Made by a program: the position numbers and the translations under genes
Source: Desulfobacteraceae bacterium 4572_19
GTDB lineage: Bacteria; Desulfobacterota; Desulfobacteria; Desulfobacterales; NBLS01
Reading direction: 5' to 3'
Assembly (NCBI GenBank): GCA_002084385.1
Contig: NBLS01000110.1
Coordinates: 1 to 6,594, forward strand
DNA: 6,594 bases
Notes under the pieces: generated by a model
Told to the model about the DNA's origin: nothing
The model's database searches: none
Seen by the model: only the letters and a program-made list of their open reading frames with translations
Shown here: positions 6,239 to 6,594 of the stretch, one piece after another
How the letters are laid out: the number at the start of each line of letters is the position of its first letter
How positions within the stretch are numbered: the stretch's first letter is position 1

Positions 6239-6594
6239 TTAATTATTATCATCAAACCAATGAGCATCATCGCTGTATGCAAAATTGTTTTCTTTTAAAA
6301 AATTTATGGCGGTTGGTGTAAATCCTGAATTTGAAAAAATAAGCCCGACACTATTTTTAATATTTTCTGATTTTATTAATTTTTCTAACTTTAAAGAGAA
6401 CTCTTCGGCATCTTTTTTGGAAAACTTTTTTTCACGGTTTTTAACTTCGCAAATTAAAGAGTAATTACTATCCTGATTTTCAAGATTATGTGTAAAAGAT
6501 TGAAATAATAAATCGTTTTTATATGCCCTGTATCTTAATTGCTGAATAATAAAATATTCAGCATAAAGACCTTTTTCACGATTAATTTTTCCTG
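6239..6594 (-). pseudogene. C-terminal part of ATPase-associated PD-(D/E)xK nuclease-like protein, apparently shortened
   Basis: The frame is open from the right edge (first whole codon at 6590-6592) to a TAA at 6239-6241, giving 117 residues. It begins GKINREKGLYAEYFIIQQLR, continues YSLICEVKNREKKFSKKDAE, and ends GFTPTAINFLKENNFAYSDD. The E-x-K of EVKNR (residues 49-51) with downstream EEF helices is the second half of a PD-(D/E)xK nuclease core. I recognise this layout from the C-terminal domain of archaeal-ATPase-type AAA proteins found in bacteria and archaea. In those relatives about 30 residues with the catalytic aspartate (an IDIFA-like strand) lie between the N-terminal helices and EVKNR. 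Here HNLENQDSNYSLICEVKNR is contracted, in frame, near 6475. The fold could therefore lack its metal-binding Asp. Family identity is from memory and the ATPase part is outside the window. Confidence 0.55.

Noticed and set aside
1..6594. CRISPR array or long repeat array
   Set aside because: I saw no regularly spaced repeats; the only repeats are the short ones listed.

Overview
The window is AT-rich (I estimate 36-38 % GC by eye). It looks like the genome of a Desulfobacterota-type (former deltaproteobacterial) bacterium. The main reason is a high-affinity branched-chain amino-acid/amide ABC transporter cluster (livKHMGF order) ending in a phenylacetate-CoA-ligase-like AMP-forming enzyme, an arrangement I associate with sulfate-reducing lineages. 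The assignment is an inference; no rRNA or other marker is present.

Left part, positions 1-5197, all on the minus strand and read right to left: livK (periplasmic binding protein), livH (permease), a roughly 200-base spacer with a REP-like hairpin, livM (permease), livG (ATPase), livF (ATPase), then a paaK-like acyl-CoA ligase running off the left edge. The two permeases and two ATPases would form the membrane transporter, fed by LivK, and the ligase would activate an imported carboxylic acid. Only livM and livF look intact. livK has lost its signal peptide, start and last residues. livH, livG and paaK each appear to lack an internal block of about 33-40 codons with a frameshift at the join, although the sequence on both sides is clean and conserved.

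Middle, 5198-5513: a 49-base minus-strand sequence matches the anticodon arm to CCA half of a tRNA-Arg(ACG) with no 5' half, as at the distal end of an element integrated into a tRNA gene. To its right are a short tandem repeat and a coding-like minus-strand open tail of 36 codons, possibly the end of a lost integrase gene. This boundary implies that the DNA to the right is, or was, an integrated element and the liv cluster is the flanking chromosome.

Right part, 5514-6594: a compact type II toxin-antitoxin pair (RelE/HigB-like toxin followed by an XRE-type HigA-like antitoxin), then a convergent spacer with a 16-base palindrome, an inverted repeat and a near-duplicate 12-mer. After that comes the 3' end, on the minus strand, of an ATPase-plus-PD-(D/E)xK-nuclease-type gene running off the right edge; it also seems to lack an internal block.

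The most unusual feature is this repetition of clean losses of roughly 100 bases in nearly every second gene. It may be real, fast operon decay beside an integration site, or an assembly artefact, and the sequence alone cannot separate the two.
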